Part shown: positions 27,598-36,621 of the stretch, one piece after another
How positions within the stretch are numbered: position 1 is the stretch's first letter
Layout of the letters: the number at the start of each line of letters is the position of its first letter
NCBI GenBank assembly: GCA_005503215.1
Contig: SCNS01000010.1
Location: forward strand, 124,001 to 188,000
Source: Sphingomonadaceae bacterium 3R27C6
GTDB lineage: Bacteria > Pseudomonadota > Alphaproteobacteria > Sphingomonadales > Sphingomonadaceae
DNA length: 64,000 nt
Direction of reading: 5' to 3'
Position numbers and translations under genes: made by a program
The notes under the pieces: generated by a model
Told to the model about the DNA's origin: nothing
Databases searched by the model: none
What the model saw: the letters and a program-made list of their open reading frames with translations, nothing else

Positions 27598-28308
27598 ATG
27601 ACTGCCTCCACAATTTTGATCGTTGAGGACGATCCCGCCTTGCGCACGCTTACGGCTCGCGCACTGCAGCAAAATGGCTATCAAGTCCGGCCTGCAGCGT
27701 CCGCTCCCGAAATGTGGCTGGCGCTGGACGTCGGGGCCGTCGACCTTGTGCTGCTCGACGTCATGCTGCCCGGGACCAGCGGCCTCGATCTCTGCCGTCA
27801 GCTTCGCCAGCAGAGCGAAGTGCCCATCATCTTCGTGAGCGCCAAAGGCGGCGAGACCGATCGAATCGTCGGGCTCGAACTGGGTGCCGACGATTATCTC
27901 GCCAAGCCATTCAGCACCCGCGAGCTGACCGCTCGCGTGCGTGCCGTGCTTCGCCGCGGGCGTCTGGACCGTCAGCATGGCAAAGGCGGACAGCAGGTCG
28001 CTGAATTTGCCGGCTGGATCGTCAATTTTTCGAGGCGCGAGCTGCATTCTCCGACGGGCGCGATCGTCGAGTTGACGGGTGCGGAGTTTGATCTGTTGTC
28101 TAGCTTTCTGGAGAACCCTCAACGTGTGATTGCCCGTGAACGGTTGATCGAACTGTCGCGGACGCGGCTCGGCGATGCTTCGGATCGCAGCGTCGATGTC
28201 CTGGTCAGCCGCTTGCGGCGCAAGCTTTCGCACAAGGATGCGAGCGCGCCGATCATCACTGTTCGCGGCGTCGGCTATATGTTCAACGTCGAAGTGTCGC
28301 GTCGGTGA
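27598..28308 (+). CDS. OmpR-family response regulator
   Basis: A 236-residue protein. The receiver domain covers residues 5-115: acidic pocket E10-D11-D12, phosphoacceptor D54 in VLLDVMLPG, S81 and K103 in AKPF. The C-terminal winged helix (about 140-232) has LTGAEFDLLSSFLENPQRVI, DRSVDVLVSRLRRKL and TVRGVGYMF. It is a DNA-binding activator or repressor switched by the kinase encoded next, whose GTG overlaps its stop by 3 bases. Probable target boxes lie on both sides of the pair. The ATG lacks a clear ribosome binding site. Confidence 0.93.
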   Translation: MTASTILIVEDDPALRTLTARALQQNGYQVRPAASAPEMWLALDVGAVDLVLLDVMLPGTSGLDLCRQLRQQSEVPIIFVSAKGGETDRIVGLELGADDYLAKPFSTRELTARVRAVLRRGRLDRQHGKGGQQVAEFAGWIVNFSRRELHSPTGAIVELTGAEFDLLSSFLENPQRVIARERLIELSRTRLGDASDRSVDVLVSRLRRKLSHKDASAPIITVRGVGYMFNVEVSRR

Positions 28309-29618
28309 CCGACGCCATGCGGCCGTCGCTCGGGCTGGTCGGGCGGATCTTTCTGATCCTGCTATTGGCGATCACGATCGAATTTACCGTCAGCACCTTC
28401 CTTCACGAGCGCGCGGGACAGTTGCGCGTCGAAGAGGATGAGGCGCACCGCGTGGCCGAGCATCTCGCCGCCGCCAGCCGTTTGCTGAACGCGAGCCCGC
28501 GCAGCGAACGCCCGGCCCTCGCGGCCCGCCTGTCGAGCGAAACCTTCATCGTCGAATGGCACCCTACCAGCCTCCCGCTCATGCCAATGGCGGCGCCGCT
28601 GAACGAAATGCGCACGCAGATCATCGGATGGGAGCCAGCTCTGGGGCATGAGAATTTGCGCCTGCATCTGAAGGAGCCGGGACGTAACGGCAAGGTCACC
28701 GGCCAGCTGTCGCTTGCCGACGGAAGCTCGCTGGAGTTCAAGGCGACGCAGCTCGTCGATCCCTCGCGGCTGCGGATCAACCGGTTCCTGTTGGCGCTGG
28801 TGCCCGCGATCGCGCTGATCCTCATCGGCGGACTGCTCATGCGCCGCGTCCTGTCTCCGATGCGAATGCTCGCGCGCGCCGCGGTACGGATCGGCGAAGG
28901 CGACGCCGTGGTTCTTCCCGAGGTCGGCGTATCGGAAATCCGGCGCGTGATCGCCGCCTTCAACGAAATGCAGGCGCGCATCCATCAGCTGATCACCGAT
29001 CGCACGGAGGCGCTTGCCTCTGTCGGCCACGACTTGCGCACGCCGCTCGCAAGGCTGCAGCTTCGCACCGAGGCAATCGACGATCCGTTTTTGCGCCTTT
29101 CGATCGAGAAGGACGTCGGCGAAATGGAAGCGATGGTGGCTTCGCTCCTCGCTTTCTATGGCGGCGACAGCGATCCTGAAAAGCCCGTGCAAACGGACAT
29201 AGCGGTCTTGGCGGCCACAATCGTCGACGATGCTTCGGACATGGGCGATCTGGCGGCCTATCAAGGACCAGACCATCTCGAGATTGTCGTGCGTCCGTTG
29301 GCGCTCAAACGCGCTCTGTCCAATCTCGTCGAGAATGCGATCAAATATGCCGGCGGGGCGCAGGTCAGTATTCGAATGGAGGATGGCCGGGTCGTCCTCT
29401 GCGTCGAGGACGACGGCCCGGGCATTCCCGAAGATGAACTGGAGCATGTGCTCGAGCCCTTCGTCCGGCTGGACCTTGCGCGAAGCCGCGATACGCTCGG
29501 GTTGGGATTGGGAATCCCGATCGCGCGGCGCGTTGCGCACCGGGAGGGCGGCATGCTGCGTCTGTCGAACCGGCCAACCGGCGGGCTGCGCGCCGAGATC
29601 GATATTCCGCTAGGCTGA
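28305..29618 (+). CDS. Sensor histidine kinase
   Basis: A 437-residue inner-membrane kinase. A membrane helix at about 11-32, a periplasmic loop of ~125 residues with no recognised sensor fold, and a second helix at 160-179 are followed by HAMP (180-232), the HisKA box SVGHDLRTPLARLQLR with H242, and the ATPase domain: NLVENAIKYAGG, VEDDGPGIPED and GLGLGIPIARR. It phosphorylates the upstream regulator. The GTG start overlaps that gene (GTGA); ATG at 28317 is an alternative. Confidence 0.93.
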   Translation: MTDAMRPSLGLVGRIFLILLLAITIEFTVSTFLHERAGQLRVEEDEAHRVAEHLAAASRLLNASPRSERPALAARLSSETFIVEWHPTSLPLMPMAAPLNEMRTQIIGWEPALGHENLRLHLKEPGRNGKVTGQLSLADGSSLEFKATQLVDPSRLRINRFLLALVPAIALILIGGLLMRRVLSPMRMLARAAVRIGEGDAVVLPEVGVSEIRRVIAAFNEMQARIHQLITDRTEALASVGHDLRTPLARLQLRTEAIDDPFLRLSIEKDVGEMEAMVASLLAFYGGDSDPEKPVQTDIAVLAATIVDDASDMGDLAAYQGPDHLEIVVRPLALKRALSNLVENAIKYAGGAQVSIRMEDGRVVLCVEDDGPGIPEDELEHVLEPFVRLDLARSRDTLGLGLGIPIARRVAHREGGMLRLSNRPTGGLRAEIDIPLG

Positions 29619-29624
29619 GCGGGC

Positions 29625-29661
29625 GGAAACACTTCCTTACAATCGGAAACATTTGCTTACA
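29625..29661. repeat. Tandem 17-bp direct repeats, probable response-regulator site
   Basis: GGAAACACTTCCTTACA (29625-29641) and GGAAACATTTGCTTACA (29645-29661) match at 15 of 17 positions with a 20-bp period. On the minus strand this reads as four TGT half-sites spaced 10 bp, the pattern of OmpR/PhoB-type sites, and matches the box at 27459. It lies between the kinase gene and the carbonic anhydrase gene, about 85-120 bp before the latter. Confidence 0.65.
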
Positions 29662-29746
29662 CAAATGCTGCGTCGCAGCAAAGTTCGGGGCCTAACTCCG
29701 GGTTCGCGCCGCTTCTCCCTTCGGCGCCAATCAAGGAGTCCCCTCG

Positions 29747-30433
29747 GTGAACGAGCTGATCGGTCGCGTCTTTTCTTTCGAAAAGCAAACTTTCCCCAAT
29801 CAAAGCACACTCTATGGACGCCTCGTCAGCGACGGGCAAAGCCCGAAGGCGCTGATGATATCCTGCGCGGACTCGCGCATCGTCCCGGAACATATCATGC
29901 AGGCCCAGCCCGGCGATCTGTTCGTTTGCCGCAACGCGGGCAATATCGTGCCTCCCTTCGCGACGCAAAATGGCGGCGTCTCTTCGACCGTCGAATATGC
30001 GGTCGCCGCGCTTGGCGTTCGGGACATCATCGTGTGCGGGCACTCGGATTGCGGCGCGATGAAGGCGTTGGCCGTCAATCAGGACCTGAGTAGCATGCCG
30101 AATGTCGCGGCATGGCTGCGTCATTCGCACGCCGCGCACAAGGTTGTGACCGATAGTTATCCGGCGATGGATGACATTCAGCGGATCCGGGCGGTCTCGC
30201 TCGAAAATGTGGTCATTCAGCTTGCCCATCTGCGCACGCATCCCGCGGTAGCGGCGGGTCTCGCGCGCGGGGAAATCGCGCTGCACGGCTGGTTCGTCGA
30301 TATTCATGCCGGCTGCGTACTCGGCCTGGACGGAGCGACCGGCCGCTTCATGCCGCTGCGCGAGGACGCTCCGCTGCCCGTCGCTCTGCCGCATGCCTCG
30401 CGGCGCGCCGCCGATTTCGCGGAAGCGGTGTGA
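29747..30433 (+). CDS. Beta-class carbonic anhydrase
   Basis: A 228-residue protein with the beta-carbonic anhydrase zinc ligands: C40 and D42-R44 in SCADSR, then H99 and C102 in CGHSDCGAMK. It interconverts CO2 and bicarbonate in the cytoplasm. The GTG start follows AAGGAG by nine bases. It is translationally linked (TGATG) to a SulP transporter, a pairing known from bacterial bicarbonate uptake systems. Boxes for the upstream two-component system sit before the gene. Confidence 0.93.
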   Translation: MNELIGRVFSFEKQTFPNQSTLYGRLVSDGQSPKALMISCADSRIVPEHIMQAQPGDLFVCRNAGNIVPPFATQNGGVSSTVEYAVAALGVRDIIVCGHSDCGAMKALAVNQDLSSMPNVAAWLRHSHAAHKVVTDSYPAMDDIQRIRAVSLENVVIQLAHLRTHPAVAAGLARGEIALHGWFVDIHAGCVLGLDGATGRFMPLREDAPLPVALPHASRRAADFAEAV

Positions 30434-31944
30434 TGAACGTCGCCGTGCCGTCACTCGGCAAGACCTTTTCGCGCGATTTGACCGCGTCGATCGTCGTCTT
30501 TCTGGTTGCGATGCCATTGTGCATGGGGATCGCGATCGCTTCGGGGGTGCCGCCCGAGAAAGGACTGATAACCGGAATTATTGGCGGTATTGTCGTCGGT
30601 GCGCTCGCCGGATCTCCGCTTCAGGTGAGCGGGCCGGCGGCCGGACTTGCCGTCATCGTCTTCGAAATCGTGCGCGACCAGGGGCTTTCGGCCCTTGGTC
30701 CTATCCTCGTTCTTGCCGGGCTCATCCAGATTGCGGCCGGCGTTTTCCGGCTCGGCGGCTGGTTTCGCGCAATCTCGCCCGCCGTCGTTCACGGAATGCT
30801 TGCAGGTATCGGCCTGTTGATCGTGCTCGGCCAATTCCATGTGCTATTCGATGCCAAGCCGCTTCCCGGTGGGATCGACAATCTCGTGGCGATGCCCGGC
30901 CGCATCCTTGGGCTCACGCCCGGTGGCGGAGCGCTGGCCGCTTTCGCTGTTGGCGTGCTGACGATAGCGGCGATGCTGGGGTGGGAACGCGTGCGTCCGC
31001 AGAGCCTGCGCCTCGTGCCCGGCGCGCTCATCGGTGTGGTGGCTGCCACCTTGGTCGCCTATGGTTTCGGGCTCGAGGTTATCCGCGTCGATGTTCCGCA
31101 ATCGATCGTCGGCGCGATTGCTCTGCCCGATGCGGGCATGCTGCAGCGTTTTGCCGAGCCCACGCTGATCGCCACGGCGGTTGCGATCGCCTTTATCGCA
31201 AGCGCCGAGACATTGCTCTCCGCAGCGGCGGTGGATCGGATGCACGACGGCGTGCGGACAAACTACAACAAGGAACTGCGCGCGCAGGGTGTCGGCAATC
31301 TGCTCTGCGGCGTCGCTGGCGCGCTTCCGATGACCGGCGTGATCGTGCGCAGCTCGGCCAATGTGCAGGCTGGCGGCGTCACGCGGCTTTCGACGATCCT
31401 GCATGGTGTGTGGATCCTCGGGTTCGTCGCGCTGCTGCCCTGGCTTCTGCGCGAAATCCCGATGGCGGCGCTTGCCGGCGTGCTCGTCGTCACCGGCGTC
31501 AAGCTCGTCAGCCTCGATCATGTAAGGCATCTGTTCGACCGCTATGGCCCGCTTCCCGCGCTGATCTGGGCGGGCACGTTCCTGATGGTCGTGACGACCG
31601 ATCTGCTGACCGGCGTGCTCGTGGGTCTTGCGCTATCGACGCTCGAACTCGCGCCGCACGTCCGGAGGCTGCGTCTGCGCACCGATCAGCGGCAAGAGGG
31701 TGAGACGCGGGAGATCGTGCTCGACGGCACAGCGACCTTCGTTGCGCTGCCCAAGCTGACCGCGCTCCTCGATGACCTCCCGGCGGCGGGACGACTGAAA
31801 CTCAATGTCGAACGGCTGAAGCACATCGACCATACCTGCGCCGAAATGCTCGAAGAGTGGATCAAGCGGCGGCGTAGCTCCGGCCTCATTGTCGAACTCC
31901 AGGGTGCAACGGGAAGGCTCGAACGACTGGCGGCCGCGGCATGA
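30433..31944 (+). CDS. SulP-family anion transporter (probable bicarbonate transporter)
   Basis: A 503-residue membrane protein. Residues 1-400 carry the SulP core: RDLTASIVVFLVAMPLCMGIAIASGVPPEKGL, then LQVSGPAAGLAV and GALPMTGVIVRSSANVQAG, with 10 or more membrane helices. Residues ~415-503 form a short STAS-like domain (VERLKHIDHTCAEMLEEW). SulP proteins carry sulfate, bicarbonate or other anions; coupling to a carbonic anhydrase gene argues for bicarbonate. The ATG overlaps the carbonic anhydrase stop. Confidence 0.9.
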   Translation: MNVAVPSLGKTFSRDLTASIVVFLVAMPLCMGIAIASGVPPEKGLITGIIGGIVVGALAGSPLQVSGPAAGLAVIVFEIVRDQGLSALGPILVLAGLIQIAAGVFRLGGWFRAISPAVVHGMLAGIGLLIVLGQFHVLFDAKPLPGGIDNLVAMPGRILGLTPGGGALAAFAVGVLTIAAMLGWERVRPQSLRLVPGALIGVVAATLVAYGFGLEVIRVDVPQSIVGAIALPDAGMLQRFAEPTLIATAVAIAFIASAETLLSAAAVDRMHDGVRTNYNKELRAQGVGNLLCGVAGALPMTGVIVRSSANVQAGGVTRLSTILHGVWILGFVALLPWLLREIPMAALAGVLVVTGVKLVSLDHVRHLFDRYGPLPALIWAGTFLMVVTTDLLTGVLVGLALSTLELAPHVRRLRLRTDQRQEGETREIVLDGTATFVALPKLTALLDDLPAAGRLKLNVERLKHIDHTCAEMLEEWIKRRRSSGLIVELQGATGRLERLAAAA

Positions 31945-33059
31945 TCGGTGCCTCGCCAGCGCGCGCCGTACCGGAGCGAGGAGGCGAGGCACCCCCTGGA
32001 AAATGGGTCGCATGCGGGAACGGGGAGGATTCGTTGCTGACTCTCCCGGTTAAGATCCGCGGCGTCGAAACGAGAGCGGTTCTTGACAGCGGCGCCACCC
32101 GCTCCGCGGTGGATGCTGGCTTTGCGGCTCGCCATCGGCTGCATGGCGTGCGGGATCATCGCGTTAAGGCCCTCACACGAGAGACCGTAGCCAGAGTGAC
32201 CGGACCGTTACACATCGAGGCTGGCGCCGGGCATTTGTTCACGACGTCAGCCTTGATACTCGATCTGGTACCGATGGCGCGCGCGGGGCGAATGTCGATC
32301 GAACTGGTGCTCGGGCAAGAGTTCTTTGCGCGCAACATGGTCGAGATAGACCCCGATCGGGCCGCGCTCCGGTTTTGGAGCAATGGCAGCGATAACGTAA
32401 ATCACTGGCTGCCGGTGGTGCAGACGGCCGACGGGCTGTTCTGCACCACCATCTCACCGAAGGAGGGTTTGGAGGCCGCAGCGATCATCGATCTGGGCTG
32501 CTCGACGCCGCTCTACGTCGACCCCGAATATGCCGAGGCAAATGATCTGTTCGGCCGCATGAGGCGAGGTTCCAGCGCAAGCCTCGGGGTCGAAGGCGTC
32601 GCTATCAGCCAGCTCGGCCGTTTGGAAAGCTTGCGTGTGGGCGACGTCGTTCTCCATGACGTGCCCTTCGCGGTTCCACCCGTCTGGCGTTTCGCTGCGC
32701 CCATGATAATGGGCCTTCCGCTTCTCATGCGCTTTCGTTGTCGTCTCGCTTTCGGGCGCGCCCGGATGCAGCTGGTTCGGGCAAGCCGATCGAACAGGCC
32801 ATTTGTGCGAGACGCGTCGGGGCTCAGCGTCCTTCACGCGGGCGATCACCTGCAAGTCATCCACGTGGCCAAAGACAGCCCGGCAGCAAAAGCAGGCCTC
32901 CATGAAGGAGACAGCATTGTCGCAATCAACGACGAGCAGGTCGGTCCGGGCAGCGTCCAGAACCATCGCAATCTCGGCAAGCGGCCGCCAGGGACACGCT
33001 ATGCGCTCTCGATGCTTGCCAAAGACGATGTGGAATTGGTTCTCGAGGACTATTATTGA
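31941..33059 (+). CDS. Retropepsin-like aspartic protease with C-terminal PDZ domain
   Basis: A 372-residue protein. The first lobe (about 30-145) has the active-site motif AVLDSGATRSAVD with D49. A second lobe (about 155-275) has AAIIDLGCSTPLYV, in which D184-L-G stands where a second DTG-type motif would be, so the chain looks like a two-lobed aspartic protease. A PDZ domain follows (about 285-365: VIHVAKDSPAAKAGLHEGDSI). No signal peptide or membrane helix is visible with this start. Its ATG overlaps the SulP stop by 4 bp. Aspartyl-protease/PDZ proteins are known in bacteria, but a link to carbonic anhydrase and SulP is unusual. Confidence 0.82.
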   Translation: MIGASPARAVPERGGEAPPGKWVACGNGEDSLLTLPVKIRGVETRAVLDSGATRSAVDAGFAARHRLHGVRDHRVKALTRETVARVTGPLHIEAGAGHLFTTSALILDLVPMARAGRMSIELVLGQEFFARNMVEIDPDRAALRFWSNGSDNVNHWLPVVQTADGLFCTTISPKEGLEAAAIIDLGCSTPLYVDPEYAEANDLFGRMRRGSSASLGVEGVAISQLGRLESLRVGDVVLHDVPFAVPPVWRFAAPMIMGLPLLMRFRCRLAFGRARMQLVRASRSNRPFVRDASGLSVLHAGDHLQVIHVAKDSPAAKAGLHEGDSIVAINDEQVGPGSVQNHRNLGKRPPGTRYALSMLAKDDVELVLEDYY

Positions 33060-33386
33060 TTGGCCACGCCGGCATTTTCGATGTCCGGCGGGTCGAAATC
33101 GCAGGCGCGCGGCCCGGTTATGGCCAGCGATATGTGGGCGGGGTTGGCCCGTTCAGCGCCGTCTACAGTGTAACAATGCTGGCCGTGAGCGGACGGCCGC
33201 TATCGGCCACCACCTGCCGTGGCGAATTCAAAAAAAGCCGCCGTTCTTTTGGGTAGGCTCGCTGTTCCCCGAGAGCGAAATTCCTCCATTTTCCTCGCCG
33301 ACGCGCGGTAGCACGGATGCAAAATTGGGATGTCACGCAAAGCCAAGGGGACTCTGGCGCAGCATTTTCGTGCTGTAGGAAAGAAA
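33060..33386. other. Intergenic region without recognisable gene
   Basis: About 330 bp between the aspartic protease gene and tRNA-Asn. On the minus strand a GGCTTTTTTT run near 33227-33236 follows a weak AGCC/GGCT stem and might end the tRNA transcript. No coding signal or strong repeat is apparent. Confidence 0.4.
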
Positions 33387-33461
33387 TGGCTCCCCGGGTA
33401 GGATTCGAACCTACGACCGATCGATTAACAGTCGATTGCTCTACCGCTGAGCTACCGAGGA
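33387..33461 (-). tRNA. tRNA-Asn (anticodon GTT), CCA encoded
   Basis: On the minus strand a complete cloverleaf can be drawn: acceptor TCCTCGG paired with CCGGGGA, D-arm AGCTCAGCGGTAGAGC, anticodon loop CTGTTAA with anticodon GTT, and T-arm loop GGTTCGAATCC. The discriminator is G and the terminal CCA is encoded. It lies downstream of nadK on the same strand. Confidence 0.96.
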
Positions 33462-33544
33462 ACACGCCGCCGAAGCGGACAAGGCGGCCCCTTTGCCGCC
33501 AACCGACAACTTTATCAAGGGGCTTTTATAGCCTTTTGTGACTC

Positions 33545-34315
33545 TCAGACGATAAATTGTTCCATCGCGATGCGTTCGTCGAGGCCCTGGTCGGGATCGA
33601 ACAGCAAAGTCAGCGGCCGGCTGCGGTCGGTGGTGACCAAAACCGTCTTCACATCGCGGATCTCACGCTGGTCCGCGACCGCGCTGACCGGACGCTTCGC
33701 GGCTTCGCGGACGTTGAAGCGGATGCTCGTCGATTCGGGGACGAGCGCGCCGCGCCAGCGCCGCGGACGGAAGGGGCTGATTGGCGTCAGCGCCAGCATT
33801 TCGGATTCGAGTGGCAGGATGGGGCCGTTGGCGCTGAGGTTATAGGCGGTCGATCCCGCCGGGGTCGACACGAGCACGCCGTCGCACGCCAGCTCCTCGA
33901 GCATCGTCTTTTCGTTGATCATCACCTCGAGCTTTGCCGCCTGGCGCGTTTCGCGCAGCAGCGAAATCTCGTTGATCGCGGGCAGGATGTGGCGCTCGCC
34001 GCTGATCGTCGTGATGTCGCCCGACAAAGGATGGATCAGGAAGGGGCGCGCGGCGGCGAGCCGGTCGACCAGCCCCTCGATCCTAAACTCGTTCATCAGG
34101 AAGCCGATGGTGCCGCGGTTCATGCCGAAAACGGGCAGGCTGCGGCGCTGGTCGAGCAACTGGTGCAGCATATGGAGCAGGAAACCGTCGCCGCCGAGCG
34201 TGATCAGCAGGTCGGCCTCTCCCAATTCCACGAAGTCATAGAGCGGGCGCAGTTCGGCTTCCGCCTCCATGGCCGCGGGCGCGTTCGATGCGACGAGCGC
34301 AATCTTGCGATGCAT
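33545..34315 (-). CDS. nadK: NAD kinase
   Basis: A 256-residue cytoplasmic enzyme that phosphorylates NAD to NADP. LLITLGGDGFLLHML contains the GGDG motif (41-44), NEISLLR the conserved NE pair, and CDGVLVSTPAGSTAYNLSANGPI the substrate-binding segment. The length is typical of the short proteobacterial type. It follows moaA by 30 bp on the same strand, so the two are probably co-transcribed. Confidence 0.95.
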   Translation of the reverse strand: MHRKIALVASNAPAAMEAEAELRPLYDFVELGEADLLITLGGDGFLLHMLHQLLDQRRSLPVFGMNRGTIGFLMNEFRIEGLVDRLAAARPFLIHPLSGDITTISGERHILPAINEISLLRETRQAAKLEVMINEKTMLEELACDGVLVSTPAGSTAYNLSANGPILPLESEMLALTPISPFRPRRWRGALVPESTSIRFNVREAAKRPVSAVADQREIRDVKTVLVTTDRSRPLTLLFDPDQGLDERIAMEQFIV

Positions 34316-34345
34316 ATTGGTCCGGTTCCCCTAGCGGGCGGCCCC

Positions 34346-35362
34346 TCAGCCGCCCGTTGCACTCATATGACGCGCGACCGCCGGTTGGGACTTTCCATCG
34401 ATATGAAAGTCATGCGCGCGGGGTTTGCCAGCCAAAGCGGCATCAATCAAGCCATCGACGTCGCCGCCGTCGCGCAGCGCGGCGCGCAGGTCGACATGAT
34501 CGTCCTGGCCAAGGCACATATAGACGCGGCCCTCGACGGTCAGGCGGATCCGGTTGCACGTCGCGCAGAAATTGTCGCTGAGCGGGGTGATGAGGCCGAG
34601 CGTCACGGGGCTGTTCTCGACCGCGAAATAGCGCGCAGGCCCGCCGGTGCGCTTGTCGACCGGATAGATGGCGCGGGTTTCGCGAAGCGGCGCGATGAAG
34701 TGATGGAGCGGGATATAATGATCGCTGCGGTCGGCCTCGACCTCGCCAAGCGGCATCGTTTCGATCAGCGTCAGGTCGCAGCCGTTTGCGGCGCAATAAT
34801 CGAGCATCGGGAGGAGCTGGTCCTCATTGAGCCCGGCGAGCGCGACCATGTTGATCTTGACCGCCAGTCCCGCGCCGCGCGCCGCATCGATCCCGCCGAG
34901 CGCGACGGCAAGGTCGCCGACGCGGGTGATATGGCGAAAGGCGGCGGGGTCGAGCGTGTCGAGACTGACGTTGATGCGGCGCACCCCCGCCGCGGCCAGC
35001 ATCGGCGCATGCTCGACGAGGCGCATCGCGTTGGTGGTAAGCGTCAGTTCGTCGAGGCCGTGGCCGATCATCGCCCCCAATCGCATCGCGAGCGTGTCGA
35101 TCCCGCGCCGAACCAGCGGCTCGCCGCCGGTCAGGCGGATGCGGCGGATGCCCCGCGCAACGAAGCGCTCGGCGATTTCGCCCATTTCCTCTATGCTGAG
35201 CACCGCCGATTTGGGCAGGAAGGTCATATCTTCGGCCATGCAATAACGGCAGCGCAGGTCGCAGCGATCGGTGACCGAAAGCCGTAAATAGCTGATCCGA
35301 CGGCCATGTCCGTCGATGAGCGGCGCCGCGGGCGCAGCGCTATGGGAAAATGTGGCAGCCAC
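34346..35362 (-). CDS. moaA: GTP 3',8-cyclase
   Basis: The first enzyme of molybdenum cofactor synthesis, a radical-SAM protein that rearranges GTP. DRCDLRCRYC supplies the CxxxCxxC cluster (C34, C38, C41 from this start), LTGGEPLVRRG the SAM-binding loop, CATCNRIRLTVEGRVYMC the second cluster, and the chain ends in the functional Gly-Gly tail (SATGG). I chose the GTG at 35362 (338 residues); an upstream in-frame TTG at 35398 would add 12 residues and cannot be excluded. Confidence 0.93.
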   Translation of the reverse strand: MAATFSHSAAPAAPLIDGHGRRISYLRLSVTDRCDLRCRYCMAEDMTFLPKSAVLSIEEMGEIAERFVARGIRRIRLTGGEPLVRRGIDTLAMRLGAMIGHGLDELTLTTNAMRLVEHAPMLAAAGVRRINVSLDTLDPAAFRHITRVGDLAVALGGIDAARGAGLAVKINMVALAGLNEDQLLPMLDYCAANGCDLTLIETMPLGEVEADRSDHYIPLHHFIAPLRETRAIYPVDKRTGGPARYFAVENSPVTLGLITPLSDNFCATCNRIRLTVEGRVYMCLGQDDHVDLRAALRDGGDVDGLIDAALAGKPRAHDFHIDGKSQPAVARHMSATGG

Positions 35363-35421
35363 GCGCCTATATTGATGCAAAAGGCAGGAACTTGGCAAGC
35401 AAAGCCTGCTAGAGGAATGCG

Positions 35422-36621
35422 ATGAATCGCCTGTCCGACTCTCTTTCCGCCTGCGCCCGCAAACTCGAAGCCCTGCACACGCGCTATGATGCCGACGCCG
35501 GCGTCATCCTGGTCCAGGTCGACCAGATGGCGCGCATCAACAACAGCGCGGGCACGGCGACGGGCGATTCGGTGCTCGACGAGATCGGGCGGCGGCTCGA
35601 AAATTTCGCGAGCGACGAATTCGGGCAGGGGTCGTGCGTCGACCGGCTCGACGGCCCGCGCTTCCTGATCGTCCCGTCGACGCCGATGTCGCTCGGCGCC
35701 CTCCGCGCGCAGGAGCGCGCGCTCCACGTCGCGCTCGCCGAACCGATCGTCGGCGATCCGAACGGCCGCCTGTCGATCCGCATCGCCGCGGCGCTGATGA
35801 CGCGCGATGAGTCGGTTGCCGAGCAATTGCGTGCGGCATGCGATCAGCTGGCGCGGCCGGCGTCTGCCCGCGACGGGGTGATGGTTCACGCCGCGCTGTC
35901 GCAGAATGAGGTCGTGATCCATTACCAGCCGCAATATGACGTCGCGACCGGGGAGATGGCCGGGGTCGAGGCGTTGCTGCGCTGGCAGCATCCCGAGCTC
36001 GGCCTGCTCGGCGCGGGGCCGCTGGTGACCGCAGCGCGCGCGGCACGGCTCGAATGCGAGCTTACCGAACATGCGCACCGCGTCGCGCTCGCCGAAATGG
36101 CGGCGTGGCCCAAGGCGCTCGCGAAGCTGCGCGTCTCGCTCAACATCACCGCCGCCGATCTGGGCGATCCCGAATTTGCCGGCCGGTTCGCCGCGATGGC
36201 GAAGGCGGCAAAGGTCGATCCCGACCGGCTGACGCTCGAGCTGACCGAACAGGCGATGCTCAGCGACCCGGCGAGCGCCGCCGACCAGCTGGCACAGATC
36301 CGCGCGCTCGGCGTGGCGGTCGCGATCGACGATTTCGGCACCGGCTATTCCAGCCTGTCGCTGCTCGCGCGGCTGCCGATCGATTATCTCAAGATTGATA
36401 GCGGCTTTACCCGCACGATCGACGGCAGCGACCGCGACCGCATCGTCGTGCGCGCGATCGTCGACCTCGCGCGCGCGCTGGGGCTGCTCGTGGTCGCCGA
36501 GGGGATCGAGAATGAGCGCCAGCTTGCCCGATTGACCGAGCTGGGGGTTGCGACCTGGCAGGGGTTTTTGAAGTCGGGGCCGGTGCCGGCGGATCAGTTG
36601 CTGGCGTTGATGGAAGCCTAA
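35422..36621 (+). CDS. EAL-domain cyclic-di-GMP phosphodiesterase with degenerate GGDEF
   Basis: A 399-residue cytoplasmic protein. Residues 1-150 have a GGDEF-like fold in which the signature is lost (RLDGPRF), so it should not make cyclic-di-GMP. Residues 160-395 form an EAL domain with E183-A-L, LTLELTEQA, DDFGTGYSSLS, IDYLKIDSGF and VVAEGIENE, i.e. the metal and catalytic residues are kept. It probably hydrolyses cyclic-di-GMP. No membrane segment or sensor domain is seen. It is divergent from moaA and overlaps the end of mfd by 4 bp. Confidence 0.88.
   Translation: MNRLSDSLSACARKLEALHTRYDADAGVILVQVDQMARINNSAGTATGDSVLDEIGRRLENFASDEFGQGSCVDRLDGPRFLIVPSTPMSLGALRAQERALHVALAEPIVGDPNGRLSIRIAAALMTRDESVAEQLRAACDQLARPASARDGVMVHAALSQNEVVIHYQPQYDVATGEMAGVEALLRWQHPELGLLGAGPLVTAARAARLECELTEHAHRVALAEMAAWPKALAKLRVSLNITAADLGDPEFAGRFAAMAKAAKVDPDRLTLELTEQAMLSDPASAADQLAQIRALGVAVAIDDFGTGYSSLSLLARLPIDYLKIDSGFTRTIDGSDRDRIVVRAIVDLARALGLLVVAEGIENERQLARLTELGVATWQGFLKSGPVPADQLLALMEA

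Noticed and set aside
29662-29685. GCTGCG-T-CGCAGC hairpin as a terminator of the histidine kinase gene
   Set aside because: Short stem, no T-run; a role is possible but not supported.
34335-34356. GC-rich hairpin CGGGCGGC/GCCGCCCG as a moaA terminator
   Set aside because: Half of it encodes the conserved Gly-Gly end of MoaA and no T-run follows.
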